64,000 nucleotides of DNA from Sphingomonas sp. SUN039. Lineage in GTDB: Bacteria > Pseudomonadota > Alphaproteobacteria > Sphingomonadales > Sphingomonadaceae. The position numbers and the translations under genes are program-made. The notes under the pieces are model-generated. The model did not search any database. It saw nothing but the letters and a program-made list of their open reading frames with translations, and was not told the origin of the DNA. The DNA lies in the NCBI RefSeq assembly GCF_024758725.1, contig NZ_CP096972.1, positions 2,958,001-3,022,000 of the forward strand, in the 5' to 3' direction. Positions 19,569-28,460 of the stretch are shown piece after piece. Each line of letters opens with the position of its first letter. Within the stretch, counting starts at the first letter, position 1.

Positions 19569-20741
19569 TTACGCGCGGGCGAGATTCATGACTTCGGCCA
19601 TGTTGTCGAAGTAAAATGCGTCCAGCGTTGCCTGGTCGCAATCGGTCATCGTTTCCTCGAACTTGCCGATCGGATCGCCCGATCCTTCGGGATGCGGATA
19701 GTCGGAGGCATAGACCAGCATGCCCGGGCCGACCTGTTCGATCACCCAACCGACGGGCTCGCCCGCGAACGGTGCGACCTTGATGTGGCGCTTGGCCGTG
19801 ACCGAAGGCAGTTCCGCAAACGGGCGCAGGCGCTTGAACACATTGGCGGTGAAATCGATCATCTTGAGCCAGCCGGGCAGCCAGAGGCAGCCGTGCTCCA
19901 TCGAGATGACGCGCAGCGCAGGGTGGCGCTCGAACACGCCATCATAGATCATCGCGCCGAGAAACAGTTGTACGGAATTGGCAATGGTCATCACGCCGAT
20001 TTCACCCGCCGGGGCATCGTCGCCGATCTCGTGAAACACGCGGCCATTGTTTTTGAAGCTGGGAGAAACCGGATCGTAATGGCCGTTGATCGCGACATGG
20101 GTGACGACGGGAATGCGGTGCTCGACGAATTTTGCCCAGACCGGATCGAAATCGGGATGAGTGAACGACCGCCCCGCATCATTGCCCTCGTTGGTGTCGA
20201 CCGCGAACGTATAGCACCCGTCGGCCAGCCCCTGTTCGATCATCTCGATGGCCTTGTCAGGGCCGAAGCCTAGCGGGACATAGCCGACCGCGCGCATCCG
20301 GCGGTCGTCCTTGCAGAAATTGCCCATCGCGCGATTGAGCGCGCGTGCCCCTGCTTCACGCACGGCTGCATCGGGATCGTGGTAGAACTGGTGGAAGGTG
20401 AAGGTCGCCAGCACCAGCTGCACTTCATAGCCGAAAAGGTCGATGGCGCGTGCGCGCTCGACGGGATCGAAGGCACCCAGTCGCCCCCAGCCGACCTTGG
20501 TATTATCGAGAATCTGCGCTTCGTATTCCGCCGTCAGCGCGGCATCTCCCTGGCGGGCAAGGAATTGTTCGCGGCCCAGTTCCAGCCGCTCGCGCTTCTG
20601 GATGACCGGCTTCTGGTCGAGCATAGACGGAATTTTGGCCTTCTCGTCGGCGCTCGCCGTGTCGAGCAGGAAGTTTTCGAGTTCGATCAGATGGCTGTCG
20701 ACGTCGATAATGCGCCGCGTGCCTGCATAGGTCATGTCCAT
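19569..20741 (-). CDS. Amidohydrolase-2 (ACMSD-like) family protein
   Basis: 390 residues, first gene of the five-gene operon. Metal-binding positions fit the amidohydrolase-2 family: DVDSHLIE near residue 14 (only one of the usual two His of HxH), VTHVAINGH about 215, SMEHGCLW about 292, and ASDYPHPEG about 356. Relatives include decarboxylases and hydrolases of aromatic acids (ACMSD, LigW-like), but longer members like this are poorly characterised. A promoter region with the cluster's 18-bp motif lies 71 bases upstream. Confidence 0.82.
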   Translation of the reverse strand: MDMTYAGTRRIIDVDSHLIELENFLLDTASADEKAKIPSMLDQKPVIQKRERLELGREQFLARQGDAALTAEYEAQILDNTKVGWGRLGAFDPVERARAIDLFGYEVQLVLATFTFHQFYHDPDAAVREAGARALNRAMGNFCKDDRRMRAVGYVPLGFGPDKAIEMIEQGLADGCYTFAVDTNEGNDAGRSFTHPDFDPVWAKFVEHRIPVVTHVAINGHYDPVSPSFKNNGRVFHEIGDDAPAGEIGVMTIANSVQLFLGAMIYDGVFERHPALRVISMEHGCLWLPGWLKMIDFTANVFKRLRPFAELPSVTAKRHIKVAPFAGEPVGWVIEQVGPGMLVYASDYPHPEGSGDPIGKFEETMTDCDQATLDAFYFDNMAEVMNLARA

Positions 20742-20811
20742 CTCCTCTCGGTGTGCCGATCTTGCGTCGGGCTAGGATGTAACTGCTTCGGTCAACCACG
20801 ACTCAGGCTTT

Positions 20812-20829
20812 ATTATATAAAAGGTCAAT
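20812..20829 (-). promoter_or_regulatory. Cluster motif 1 (amidohydrolase operon promoter)
   Basis: On the minus strand: ATTGACC-TTTTA-TATAAT, 71 bases before the amidohydrolase start. One of five copies of ATTGACY-N5-TATAAT in this gene cluster. TATAAT may be the -10 box. The flanks extend the ends to TATT...AATA, giving weak dyad symmetry. Confidence 0.65.
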
Positions 20830-20880
20830 ATATCAGCTCGCTTCGGCGGTCAAACCTTGATTGCCGACAAGGCCGCCCAG

Positions 20881-21816
20881 TCACCGGCCGGCTTCGACCC
20901 GGGCGCAGATGTCGGGGTCCGCCAATGCTGCGATTGCCAACGCCGCACCCGCCGTCCGCAGCTCGACGATCTCGATGAGGTTACCCTCGGGATCGCTGCC
21001 GAGAATCGCACGGAGCCGGTCGCTTTCCAGACTCTCGGTCAACAGCGCTCCGCCAAGCGCGACCAGCCGCGCCGCGTCCGCGTCGAGATCGTCGCTTTCG
21101 AGACATAGGCGACCGTAGCCGGAGTCGAAAGGATGGCGCGCCGGTTCCGTCGGACTCGTCGGTGTATGAAACTGCCAGAGTTCGAGCTGCAGATTGCCCG
21201 CCGGCAACCATGCACCCTCGAGCTGCGCATCGACCAGCCCGCCCATCCGGTCGAGCTGCGGCCCCGGCCCGAACCGGCCCCGGCTGTTGGGTTCTGTTGC
21301 AAACAGGGCGCTGTAAAATGTGACTGCCGCGTCCATATCGCGCGTCACCAGCGCCACATGCGCCAGCCATGTCGGCTCACCGACCGGGGCATAGGGCAGC
21401 CCCTCGATCTCCATGATGTTGTCTTCGGGATCGCGTGCATAGGCATATTGGTTGCCGGTGCCGAGATCGAGGGGAGCAGCGATCAGGCTGCCGCCCTGCG
21501 CGGCAACGGCGGTGGCGAGCGGCGCGACATCGTGGTTCTGCACGCAGAAATGGCGGATGCCCGGGCGGTTGATCGGGTTGGCGACGGGTGCAGGCGCGCC
21601 GGCCGTCCAGTGCGGCGCGACCAGCAAGAGATAGCCATTGCGCCCCGCCAGCAGGCAATGATCGAAGCCCATCCCGCCGATTTGGCGATCGACGACTGCC
21701 AGCGCTGCCGCACCGGCTCCGGGCAGCGGCTTCATGCCCGCGATTGCCCCATAATAGCGCTGCGCCGCGTCTAGGTCGCAGACGACGAGCGTCACATGGT
21801 GGATGCCCTTGATCAT
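20881..21816 (-). CDS. Tandem VOC (glyoxalase/extradiol dioxygenase) protein
   Basis: 311 residues made of two vicinal-oxygen-chelate domains, about 1-135 and 140-300. The first starts IKGIHHVTLVVCDLDAAQRY and the second WLAHVALVTRDMDAAVTF, each a beta-alpha-beta-beta-beta start with a metal-ligand His. Glu ligands are plausible in IMEIEG and NLIEIVEL. Such proteins act as extradiol dioxygenases, isomerases or lyases. In this setting a ring-cleaving or isomerising step is possible but unproven. It follows the TonB receptor on the same strand after 85 bases, so they are likely co-transcribed. Confidence 0.83.
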   Translation of the reverse strand: MIKGIHHVTLVVCDLDAAQRYYGAIAGMKPLPGAGAAALAVVDRQIGGMGFDHCLLAGRNGYLLLVAPHWTAGAPAPVANPINRPGIRHFCVQNHDVAPLATAVAAQGGSLIAAPLDLGTGNQYAYARDPEDNIMEIEGLPYAPVGEPTWLAHVALVTRDMDAAVTFYSALFATEPNSRGRFGPGPQLDRMGGLVDAQLEGAWLPAGNLQLELWQFHTPTSPTEPARHPFDSGYGRLCLESDDLDADAARLVALGGALLTESLESDRLRAILGSDPEGNLIEIVELRTAGAALAIAALADPDICARVEAGR

Positions 21817-21901
21817 CGCTGCTCCTCTATGCGCTCAAGGGGCACAGGAGGCCATGCCCGGGAGTTGTCCGGGCACAGCCTCCGGTCGAAAATGCTGCCG
21901 T

Positions 21902-24181
21902 TCAGAACTTGCCGCGCAACGTGACCTTCCACGTCCGCGGATCGCCGATGAACTGCGTCGCCGACGTCCCGTCGAGCTGGCGATACGAGCTGCCGAGGAT
22001 GTAATGGGCGTAAACCTGATCGGTCGCATTCTCGACCGAGAAGGTGATGCCGTACCGGTTGCCCGGGCCATTGAGTCCGGCGCGCAGGTTGAGCAAGCCA
22101 TAGGCCGCGACATCGGCGTAGGGCGCACCGTTCAGGTCGGTGTTCTTGCCCGATTGCCAGCTCCACTCGGCACGCAGGAAGCCCTCGAAATCGGAGCTGC
22201 CGAACTTGGTGCGATAGTCGCCGACGATCGAATAGAAGTCATGCGCGTTGTCGCGGAAGCGCTTGCCGTTGAGTGCCGGGTTCGCGGTGAACTTCGCGAT
22301 GGTCACGTCGTTCAGCGTATAGGAACCGCTGAGCGTCAGGCCTGGCAACGCCTTTGGCCGCAGGATAACCTCGGCCTCGATCCCCTTCGACTTCAACAGG
22401 TCGATACCGATGTTGAGCGCCGCGCCGACCGCCGTCTGCGTGATCGTCTGGAGATTCTCCAGATCCTGGCTGTACAGCGTGATGTTGGTCGTCAGCGCCT
22501 TGTCGAACAACTGCGTTCTGATCCCGGCTTCCCACAAGGTCGGGATTTCGGGCTTGAGCACCGGCAGACCGCCCGGCGTCAGCACAGCGGCTGCGTTGAC
22601 GCTTTCAGCCACATCGATGCCCGGCCCCTTGTAGCCGCGCGACCACGACACATAGGTCATCACATCGTCGGTCCAGAAATAGCGCCCGATAATGCGGCCC
22701 GAGAAATTATCGTTTTTGAAGGGCTGGATACCGACCAGGTCGGTGCCGAAGAACGCCGCAAACGGGGCCGCCGGATTGATCGCGATCGACCGGCGATTGT
22801 AGGTCGCGAGCAGCGAGTCATGCGTGTAGCGCCCGCCGATCACGATCGAGGCTTTGGGCGACAGGTTGAACGTCGCCTCGCCGAACACCGCATAGCTGTT
22901 CGTCGCCACCGTACGGTCGGCAAGCGTCCGGACGTTGAAGAATGGGGCGAAGGGCAAGCCGAATTCAATATCGACGCGGCCTTTCGCTTCCAGATCCTGA
23001 TGGAAATAGAACAGGCCAGCGACATAATCGATCGACGAGCCGATCTTGCCGTTCAGGCGCAATTCCTGCGTGAATTGCTCGGTCGCAACCGTGGTGCCGT
23101 TACGGCTGTTGAGGTTCGAGTTGGAAACGCCATCAGCCTCGTTGAACTCGTCGATGCTCCATTTGCGCCATGCGGTGATCGAGGTCAGCGATGCCGGGCC
23201 GAAATCATAGTCCAGGTTGAGCGCGACCCCGCCGAACTTCGTGCCTTCGAAAATCCGGTCGCCCCGGACGCCCACTCGTCGATTCTCCGGTCCGGGAACG
23301 ATGTTGAGCGCCGTAAGCGCGTCGCGCAGTTGCAGCACACCGGTGTTGGTCGCGAAGGGGATAGCACCCGAGGCGGGGCCCGCAACCCGGTAGGTCGGCT
23401 GGCAGCAACGGTTCTGCCCGCGCCCGATATCGCCGGTCAGGACGACGGTGAGCGCATCGGTCGGCTGGAACAGCAGCTTGCCGCGCAGGGCGTAAGTGTC
23501 ACGATTATTGAGGTCGGGCTGGCCGGCAATCGCGTTGGTCAGCACGCCGTCGCGACGGTTATAGGTACCCGTTAGGCGGAACGCGACCTTGTCGCCTGCC
23601 ACCGGACCGGTCACTGTCCCACGCAGCTTGGTTTCGTTGAAGCTGCCATAGCTCGCTTCGACGCTGCCGCCGAAATCGAATTCGGGATTGTTGGTCTGGA
23701 TGTTGATGACGCCTGCCGATGCGTTCTTGCCGAACAACGTGCCCTGCGGCCCCTTGATCAGTTCGATCGATTTGATGTCGAGAAAGTCGGTAAACCCTTG
23801 TGCCTCGCGGCCGAGGACGACCCCGTCGACCACGGTCGATACACTCGATTCGAAACCATCGCTGAAGCTGAAGGTGGAAATGCCGCGCACCTTGGTGCCG
23901 GTCGCACGCGATGTGTTGAGCGGCGAAATGCTGATACCGGGCACGAAGCGGACGGCATCGGCAAGCTGCACGATGCCGGTGCGCTCGATGAATTCGCCGG
24001 TGACGACCGACACGGCAAGCGGCGCATCCTGCAGCGTTTCGCGGGTTTTGCGCGCGGTGACGATGATGTCGTTCGGCGCGGCCCCCTCGGCTGCAGGTGC
24101 AGCCTGCGCGTGGGCGGGTGCGAACGGCAAGGCGACTGCCATGACCGACGACAACCAGATGCTTTTTTTGAGCGATTTCAT
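21902..24181 (-). CDS. TonB-dependent outer-membrane receptor
   Basis: 759 residues from ATG 24181, preceded by GAGAGGG. The Sec signal peptide is MKSLKKSIWLSSVMAVALPF then APAHAQA. The TonB box/plug start NDIIVTARKTRETLQDAP lies at about residues 38-56, then plug sequence and a 22-strand barrel ending in KVTLRGKF with terminal Phe. It transports a large or scarce substrate across the outer membrane using TonB energy. In sphingomonads such receptors often sit beside catabolic operons and import their aromatic or terpenoid substrates. The upstream divergent region holds two copies of the cluster motif. Confidence 0.93.
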   Translation of the reverse strand: MKSLKKSIWLSSVMAVALPFAPAHAQAAPAAEGAAPNDIIVTARKTRETLQDAPLAVSVVTGEFIERTGIVQLADAVRFVPGISISPLNTSRATGTKVRGISTFSFSDGFESSVSTVVDGVVLGREAQGFTDFLDIKSIELIKGPQGTLFGKNASAGVINIQTNNPEFDFGGSVEASYGSFNETKLRGTVTGPVAGDKVAFRLTGTYNRRDGVLTNAIAGQPDLNNRDTYALRGKLLFQPTDALTVVLTGDIGRGQNRCCQPTYRVAGPASGAIPFATNTGVLQLRDALTALNIVPGPENRRVGVRGDRIFEGTKFGGVALNLDYDFGPASLTSITAWRKWSIDEFNEADGVSNSNLNSRNGTTVATEQFTQELRLNGKIGSSIDYVAGLFYFHQDLEAKGRVDIEFGLPFAPFFNVRTLADRTVATNSYAVFGEATFNLSPKASIVIGGRYTHDSLLATYNRRSIAINPAAPFAAFFGTDLVGIQPFKNDNFSGRIIGRYFWTDDVMTYVSWSRGYKGPGIDVAESVNAAAVLTPGGLPVLKPEIPTLWEAGIRTQLFDKALTTNITLYSQDLENLQTITQTAVGAALNIGIDLLKSKGIEAEVILRPKALPGLTLSGSYTLNDVTIAKFTANPALNGKRFRDNAHDFYSIVGDYRTKFGSSDFEGFLRAEWSWQSGKNTDLNGAPYADVAAYGLLNLRAGLNGPGNRYGITFSVENATDQVYAHYILGSSYRQLDGTSATQFIGDPRTWKVTLRGKF

Positions 24182-24258
24182 ATTCAGGCCCTCTCCGATT
24201 CCCTGACAAGCCGCCGTCCGGGCCTGTGGCTCCGGATCGTTCGGCATTCCCGATTCTT

Positions 24259-24276
24259 ATTATGTATTTAGTCATT
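24259..24276 (-). promoter_or_regulatory. Cluster motif 2 (TonB receptor promoter)
   Basis: Minus strand AATGACT-AAATA-CATAAT, 78 bases before the receptor start. It is the most divergent of the five copies, with two mismatches to ATTGACY-N5-TATAAT, but has the same spacing and orientation. Confidence 0.5.
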
Positions 24277-24357
24277 TAGCAAGAATTTGATTCAAAGCCG
24301 CACGTGGCGTAAAAACGTATAAATATCAATCAATTTAGATACAAAACGTACGATTTG

Positions 24358-24375
24358 ATTGACCTATGGTGTAAT
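24358..24375 (+). promoter_or_regulatory. Cluster motif 3 (SDR promoter)
   Basis: Plus strand ATTGACC-TATGG-TGTAAT, 37 bases before the SDR start. It shares a 231-base divergent region with motif 2. Confidence 0.6.
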
Positions 24376-24412
24376 AATTATAGGTAGATATTCGGCAAGA
24401 CGAGGTGGGGAT

Positions 24413-25192
24413 ATGACGAACGCTGACGGACTCAAGGGCAAGGTGGCACTGATCACCGGCGCTGCGCGCGGGATCGGCATGGCCGCAGCGATCCGTCTCG
24501 CCCGCGACGGTGCCGATATCGTTGCGCTCGATCTGGCAGGATCGCCCTGGAACGAGCTGCACGACGAAGTGGCGCAGGCCGGTCGCAACCTCCTTGCGTG
24601 CGAAGGCGATGTCGCGGACGAAGTGACATGGGAAGAAACCATGGCGCGGGTCCGCGCTCAGTTCGGACGGATCGACATCCTGTTCAACAATGCGGGCATT
24701 TCCGGCCCGGCGTGCCCGCTGCAGGACTATCCTCTGGACGAATTCGATCGGGTCATGCGAGTCAACTGCCGGGGCGTGTTTCTCGGCATGAAATTCGGTG
24801 CCGAAGCCATGCGCGGTGGCAGCGGCTCGATCATCAATATGTCATCGGTGTCGGGCATCGGCGGCGGGCGCTCGCTGTTTGCCTATAACGCCAGCAAGCA
24901 CGCGGTGATCGGGATGACCAAGGTCGGCGCGGTCGAACTGGCCGAACACGGCATCCGGGTGAACGCCATCTGTCCGGCGATGACCGAAACCGCGATGATG
25001 CTCGATCTCGAAATCGGCAAGAACACCGACGAGATTGCCGCGTTGCGGGGACATTTCAACGCGATGATTCCTCTAGGGCGTTACGCTGCTCCTGCGGAAA
25101 TCGCGTCGGTCGTTTCGTTTTTGGCGAGCGATGCGGCGTCGTTCGTCAACGGCGCGGCAATTCCGGTCGATGGTGGGCTCAAGGCGCAATAG
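24413..25192 (+). CDS. Short-chain dehydrogenase/reductase
   Basis: 259 residues from ATG 24413 with GAGGTGGGG upstream. Classical SDR: TGAARGIG cofactor loop (about residue 15), NNAGIS, catalytic Ser in NMSSVSG, Tyr and Lys in YNASK, and C-terminal VDGG. Asp after beta-2 (ALDLAG) suggests NAD rather than NADP. It is transcribed divergently from the TonB receptor and converges with the TetR gene. It probably oxidises an alcohol in the cluster's pathway. Confidence 0.9.
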   Translation: MTNADGLKGKVALITGAARGIGMAAAIRLARDGADIVALDLAGSPWNELHDEVAQAGRNLLACEGDVADEVTWEETMARVRAQFGRIDILFNNAGISGPACPLQDYPLDEFDRVMRVNCRGVFLGMKFGAEAMRGGSGSIINMSSVSGIGGGRSLFAYNASKHAVIGMTKVGAVELAEHGIRVNAICPAMTETAMMLDLEIGKNTDEIAALRGHFNAMIPLGRYAAPAEIASVVSFLASDAASFVNGAAIPVDGGLKAQ

Positions 25193-25219
25193 GCACGTGC
25201 ACTATGGGCAGCGGTGGTA

Positions 25220-25858
25220 TCAGGCCGCGGAGGACAGGTCCGCTTTCCCGTATTTCTCCTCCAGCGCGACGAGACTGCCCTTGAACAGGCAGAATACGAT
25301 CTCCTCGATCTTGCGGCGACCGACGACGCCCTGGCTTACCAGTTCCCCCGCTGCGCCCGTCAGGCCCATCGATACCTCGGTCGTCAGGATCGCCACGTCG
25401 CGCGGCACATTGAAATTGTGCACCATTTCTGTCGCCAGCCGGTCGACGACGCGCTGACGGCTTTCGCGTTCGAGTGCCTGAAACGCGGCGGTTATCGAAG
25501 GTTCGCCCATTAGCCGTTGAATATGCATGCCGTTCTTCTCGGCATGTTTGAGGTAGGTACGCGTGGTGAAGCGGATCAGTTCGTCGAATGTCTTGGCCTC
25601 GCTGACCGCAATCGCCTGCAACTCCCACAGGCGTCGCTGGTCGCGCACCAGCAACTCCTGGAGCAGCGTAGTGACGTTCTGGAAATAGGCATATACCAGC
25701 GGCTTGCTGACCCCCGCCTCACGCCCGACCCGCTCCATGGTCACCGCCGAAATGCCTTCGGCGGCGACGAGAATGGCCGCCTTATCGAGAATCATGTGTT
25801 TGCGGACTGCCGGATCGAGACGGCGCGTCGTTTTCTTGGCAACCTCGGTTATCGACAT
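25220..25858 (-). CDS. TetR-family transcriptional regulator
   Basis: 212 residues. The N-terminal helix-turn-helix is typical: AAILVAAEGISAVTMERVG, then REAGVSKPLVYAYFQN (about residues 28-70). The C-terminal ligand-binding half is divergent, as expected. It is the only regulator inside the catabolic cluster and so the best candidate to bind the five ATTGACY-N5-TATAAT sites. One of these (26007-26024) lies in its own upstream region, which is shared with the secreted hydrolase, and would allow self-regulation. The inducer is presumably the pathway substrate or an intermediate. Confidence 0.9.
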   Translation of the reverse strand: MSITEVAKKTTRRLDPAVRKHMILDKAAILVAAEGISAVTMERVGREAGVSKPLVYAYFQNVTTLLQELLVRDQRRLWELQAIAVSEAKTFDELIRFTTRTYLKHAEKNGMHIQRLMGEPSITAAFQALERESRQRVVDRLATEMVHNFNVPRDVAILTTEVSMGLTGAAGELVSQGVVGRRKIEEIVFCLFKGSLVALEEKYGKADLSSAA

Positions 25859-26006
25859 GGGCGAACTTTGTTCCAGCGAAACGGCGTGCGGACTGCCGCG
25901 ATACCAAGCCGTGCCGCCGTTGTCATCGCATCATAGCACAGCATCGGACGTTATGGTCCCCCGCAAGCGTAACGGGCCACAGCAATACGTGCCTCGTCCC
26001 AATATA

Positions 26007-26024
26007 ATTGACTCTAGTTATAAT
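26007..26024 (+). promoter_or_regulatory. Cluster motif 4 (secreted hydrolase promoter)
   Basis: Plus strand ATTGACT-CTAGT-TATAAT, 58 bases before the hydrolase start and 149 bases upstream of the divergent tetR. Flanks extend the dyad to TAATT...AATTA. Confidence 0.65.
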
Positions 26025-26082
26025 TAATCTACGTTTCCCGCGTATCGGCAGAAAGCCGGATCGAGATTTAAGGGGGAAGCAT

Positions 26083-27432
26083 ATGCGAAAGAGGCGATTT
26101 TTCTTCGCGACCCTTGCGATCGTGCTCATCGGAGGCACAACCTTGGCCTATGTCACGACACCGACGGTCCATGCGGGCCAGGTCGGCGAAGCCCCCGAAC
26201 TCGGCCGGACGGGAGCGTTCCGCATCGGCACGGCGGTGGCGCACTATACGATGCCGGGCCGCAGCCGCATCACTAGCTGGGGGGCAGTGACCGGCAATCT
26301 GCAAGTCGCCGACCGCACCCTGCCTGTCCGCATCTGGTATCCGGCCGACGCCGCTACGGGCGGGGCACCGGTCCATTATGACCATGTCATGAAATTTCCG
26401 GGCAAGCCGCCGCTGTCGCTGGTCAGCCAGGGCATTGCCATTGCCGGTGCCGCGCCGCTGAAGGGCAAGAAATTTCCGCTTGTGATCATGTCGCACGGCT
26501 ATGGCGGATGGAGCACGCAATTCAGCAATCTCGCCGAACACATTGCGTCGCACGGCTATGTCGTCGCGTCGATCGACCATGAGGACATGCCCGTCGAAGG
26601 CGTCAGCTCTTTCCTGCTCTCGTTCGGCAATGTGCTGGTCGACCGCACGCTCGACCAGCGCCAGATACTCGCCCAGATGTTGGCCAATGCGCGCGACCGG
26701 AAATCGCCATGGCTCGATCTGGTCGATCCGCAGAATATCGGGCTCATCGGGTATTCGATGGGGGGCTATGGCGCGCTGGCGACCGCAGGTGCGTCCTATA
26801 GCTTCGACGGCGACCCGATGGCGAAAATCCCCGGGGCGGCGAAGAGCCAGTTGCGCGAAGCCACCAGCCAACCGGCACCGATCAAGGCGCTTGTCACGGT
26901 TTCGCCCTGGGGCGGCCAGCCTGACAGCCGCGCGTGGAACGCAGATGGGCTGTCGAAGATCAAAATGCCTGTCCTGATGCTGGTCGGCAATCAGGACGAT
27001 GTCGTCAATTTCAAGGACGGCGTGTCATGGCTGTTCCGCAACCTGACTGGCACCGAGCGCCACATGCTGGTCTATCGCGAAGCGCGGCACAACATCATCG
27101 GGAACGAATTCCGGCTGAACCCGGACACGCAGTGGAACGCCTATGAATTCCTGACCGAGCCGGTGTGGCGCAGTGAGCGGCTGAACGCGATCAACCAGCA
27201 TTTCGTGACCGCGTTCCTCGACCTGACGCTGAAGGGTGACGCGTCAAAGCGCGCCTATCTCGATGTGCCGACCGTCGATGCCAACGCGGGCGAATGGCCG
27301 CTGTCGTTCGCCGAACAGCTCAACGGGACGATGGCCGGGGCCGAGCAACCGAAATACTGGCGCGGGTTCCAGCGTCGCTGGGCAGCGGGCCTCGAAATGC
27401 ACCGGGCAGTCGCGGGGCGGCCGGGCAACTAA
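26083..27432 (+). CDS. Exported alpha/beta hydrolase (PAF-acetylhydrolase/lipase-like)
   Basis: 449 residues from ATG 26083 with AGGGGGAAG upstream. The signal peptide or anchor is MRKRRFFFATLAIVLIGG, then TTLAY. The catalytic domain has oxyanion region IMSHGYGGWST, nucleophile GYSMGGYGA (Ser about 225), Asp in VGNQDDVVNF and His in REARHNIIGN, an order matching PAF acetylhydrolase and dienelactone-hydrolase-like enzymes. It may cleave an ester outside the cytoplasm to release the substrate imported by the receptor and transporter. Its promoter carries cluster motif 4. Confidence 0.82.
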   Translation: MRKRRFFFATLAIVLIGGTTLAYVTTPTVHAGQVGEAPELGRTGAFRIGTAVAHYTMPGRSRITSWGAVTGNLQVADRTLPVRIWYPADAATGGAPVHYDHVMKFPGKPPLSLVSQGIAIAGAAPLKGKKFPLVIMSHGYGGWSTQFSNLAEHIASHGYVVASIDHEDMPVEGVSSFLLSFGNVLVDRTLDQRQILAQMLANARDRKSPWLDLVDPQNIGLIGYSMGGYGALATAGASYSFDGDPMAKIPGAAKSQLREATSQPAPIKALVTVSPWGGQPDSRAWNADGLSKIKMPVLMLVGNQDDVVNFKDGVSWLFRNLTGTERHMLVYREARHNIIGNEFRLNPDTQWNAYEFLTEPVWRSERLNAINQHFVTAFLDLTLKGDASKRAYLDVPTVDANAGEWPLSFAEQLNGTMAGAEQPKYWRGFQRRWAAGLEMHRAVAGRPGN

Positions 27433-27444
27433 CCGCCGGCGCTC

Positions 27445-28203
27445 TCAGCCCGGGTGGATCGTCTGCCCGCCGTCGAGGACCAAAGTCTGCCCGGTCATGA
27501 ACCGGCTTTCGGGCGCGGCGAGGAAGACAGCGATCCCTTCCATATCCTCGAGCTTGCCCACTTCTCCCGACGCCGAGCGCCGCTTGCACGCATCGCGGAA
27601 CGCTTGTGAGGTATCGAGCGACATGTCGGTTTCGATATAGCCCGGCAGGATCGCGTTGACCTGAATATTGGCGCGCCCCAGTTCGATTGCCAGCGCGCGG
27701 GTCAGGCCGACCACGGCGGCCTTGGTCGTCGAATATCCGGCGTGGAGCGGTGTGCCCAGAATGGCGGCGGCCGACGATGTGACGATCAGCTTGCCGCCCT
27801 GCCGCCGTTCGAGCAGATGCGCGATGACGGCCTTGTAGGTCATCACGACGCTGTTGAGATTGAGGTCCATGAATTCCAGCCACTTGTCGTCGGCAAGCTG
27901 GTGCAGCATCGACGTCGGCCCCGATCCGCCGGCATTGGCAAAGCAGCTATCGACCTTGCCGAAGCGCGCCAAGGTCGCCTCGAACGCAGACTTGATCTGC
28001 GCCGCATCGGTGACCTCGCAGACAAACGCCTCGGCATCGCCGCCCAGCGCGCGCAACGCTTCGACCGCTTCAGCGTTTTTTGCGGGATTGCGGCCCCAGA
28101 TGGCGACACTCGCTCCGGCCTTGACCAGCCCCTTGCCCATCGCCAGGCCCAGGCCGCCGTTGCCACCGGTGATCAATGCAACGTGCCCTGATAGATCGAA
28201 CAT
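27445..28203 (-). CDS. Short-chain dehydrogenase/reductase
   Basis: 252 residues from ATG 28203 with GGAGGAT upstream. TGGNGGLG cofactor loop, WGRNPAK (Arg after beta-2, favouring NADP), ANAGG, catalytic Ser in VTSSAA and Tyr/Lys in YSTTKAA. It converges with the secreted hydrolase gene and carries cluster motif 5 upstream, so it belongs to the same presumed regulon. It is only distantly similar to the other SDR of the cluster, so two different oxidation or reduction steps are likely. Confidence 0.9.
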   Translation of the reverse strand: MFDLSGHVALITGGNGGLGLAMGKGLVKAGASVAIWGRNPAKNAEAVEALRALGGDAEAFVCEVTDAAQIKSAFEATLARFGKVDSCFANAGGSGPTSMLHQLADDKWLEFMDLNLNSVVMTYKAVIAHLLERRQGGKLIVTSSAAAILGTPLHAGYSTTKAAVVGLTRALAIELGRANIQVNAILPGYIETDMSLDTSQAFRDACKRRSASGEVGKLEDMEGIAVFLAAPESRFMTGQTLVLDGGQTIHPG

Positions 28204-28289
28204 TGGCCTACATCCTCCAGACCGAAACATTTCATGACGTGCCGGTTCGACCCTTCGACCAGACTGCACACACTTCAATCGTTCATTCT

Positions 28290-28307
28290 ATTATACATAA
28301 AGTCAAT
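28290..28307 (-). promoter_or_regulatory. Cluster motif 5 (second SDR promoter)
   Basis: Minus strand ATTGACT-TTATG-TATAAT, 87 bases before the SDR start. Flanks give CTATT...AATAG, the best dyad of the five. Confidence 0.65.
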
Positions 28308-28460
28308 AGCGAAGTGCCGATGCAGGTGTACGATGCTGGCGAAATCGAAACCCATAGCGTTCCGGCATGGAGATCATGCTGCAATGGGATTTTATTTGAA
28401 GCCGCTGATAGTCGAAAGTTCCATCGTCGGCCGATAATCGGCCCTATCGGAGATTCACCC

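Noticed and set aside
21803-23575. 590-residue plus-strand frame
   Set aside because: Antisense to the TonB receptor; Arg/Gln/Asp-rich shadow typical of high-GC genes.
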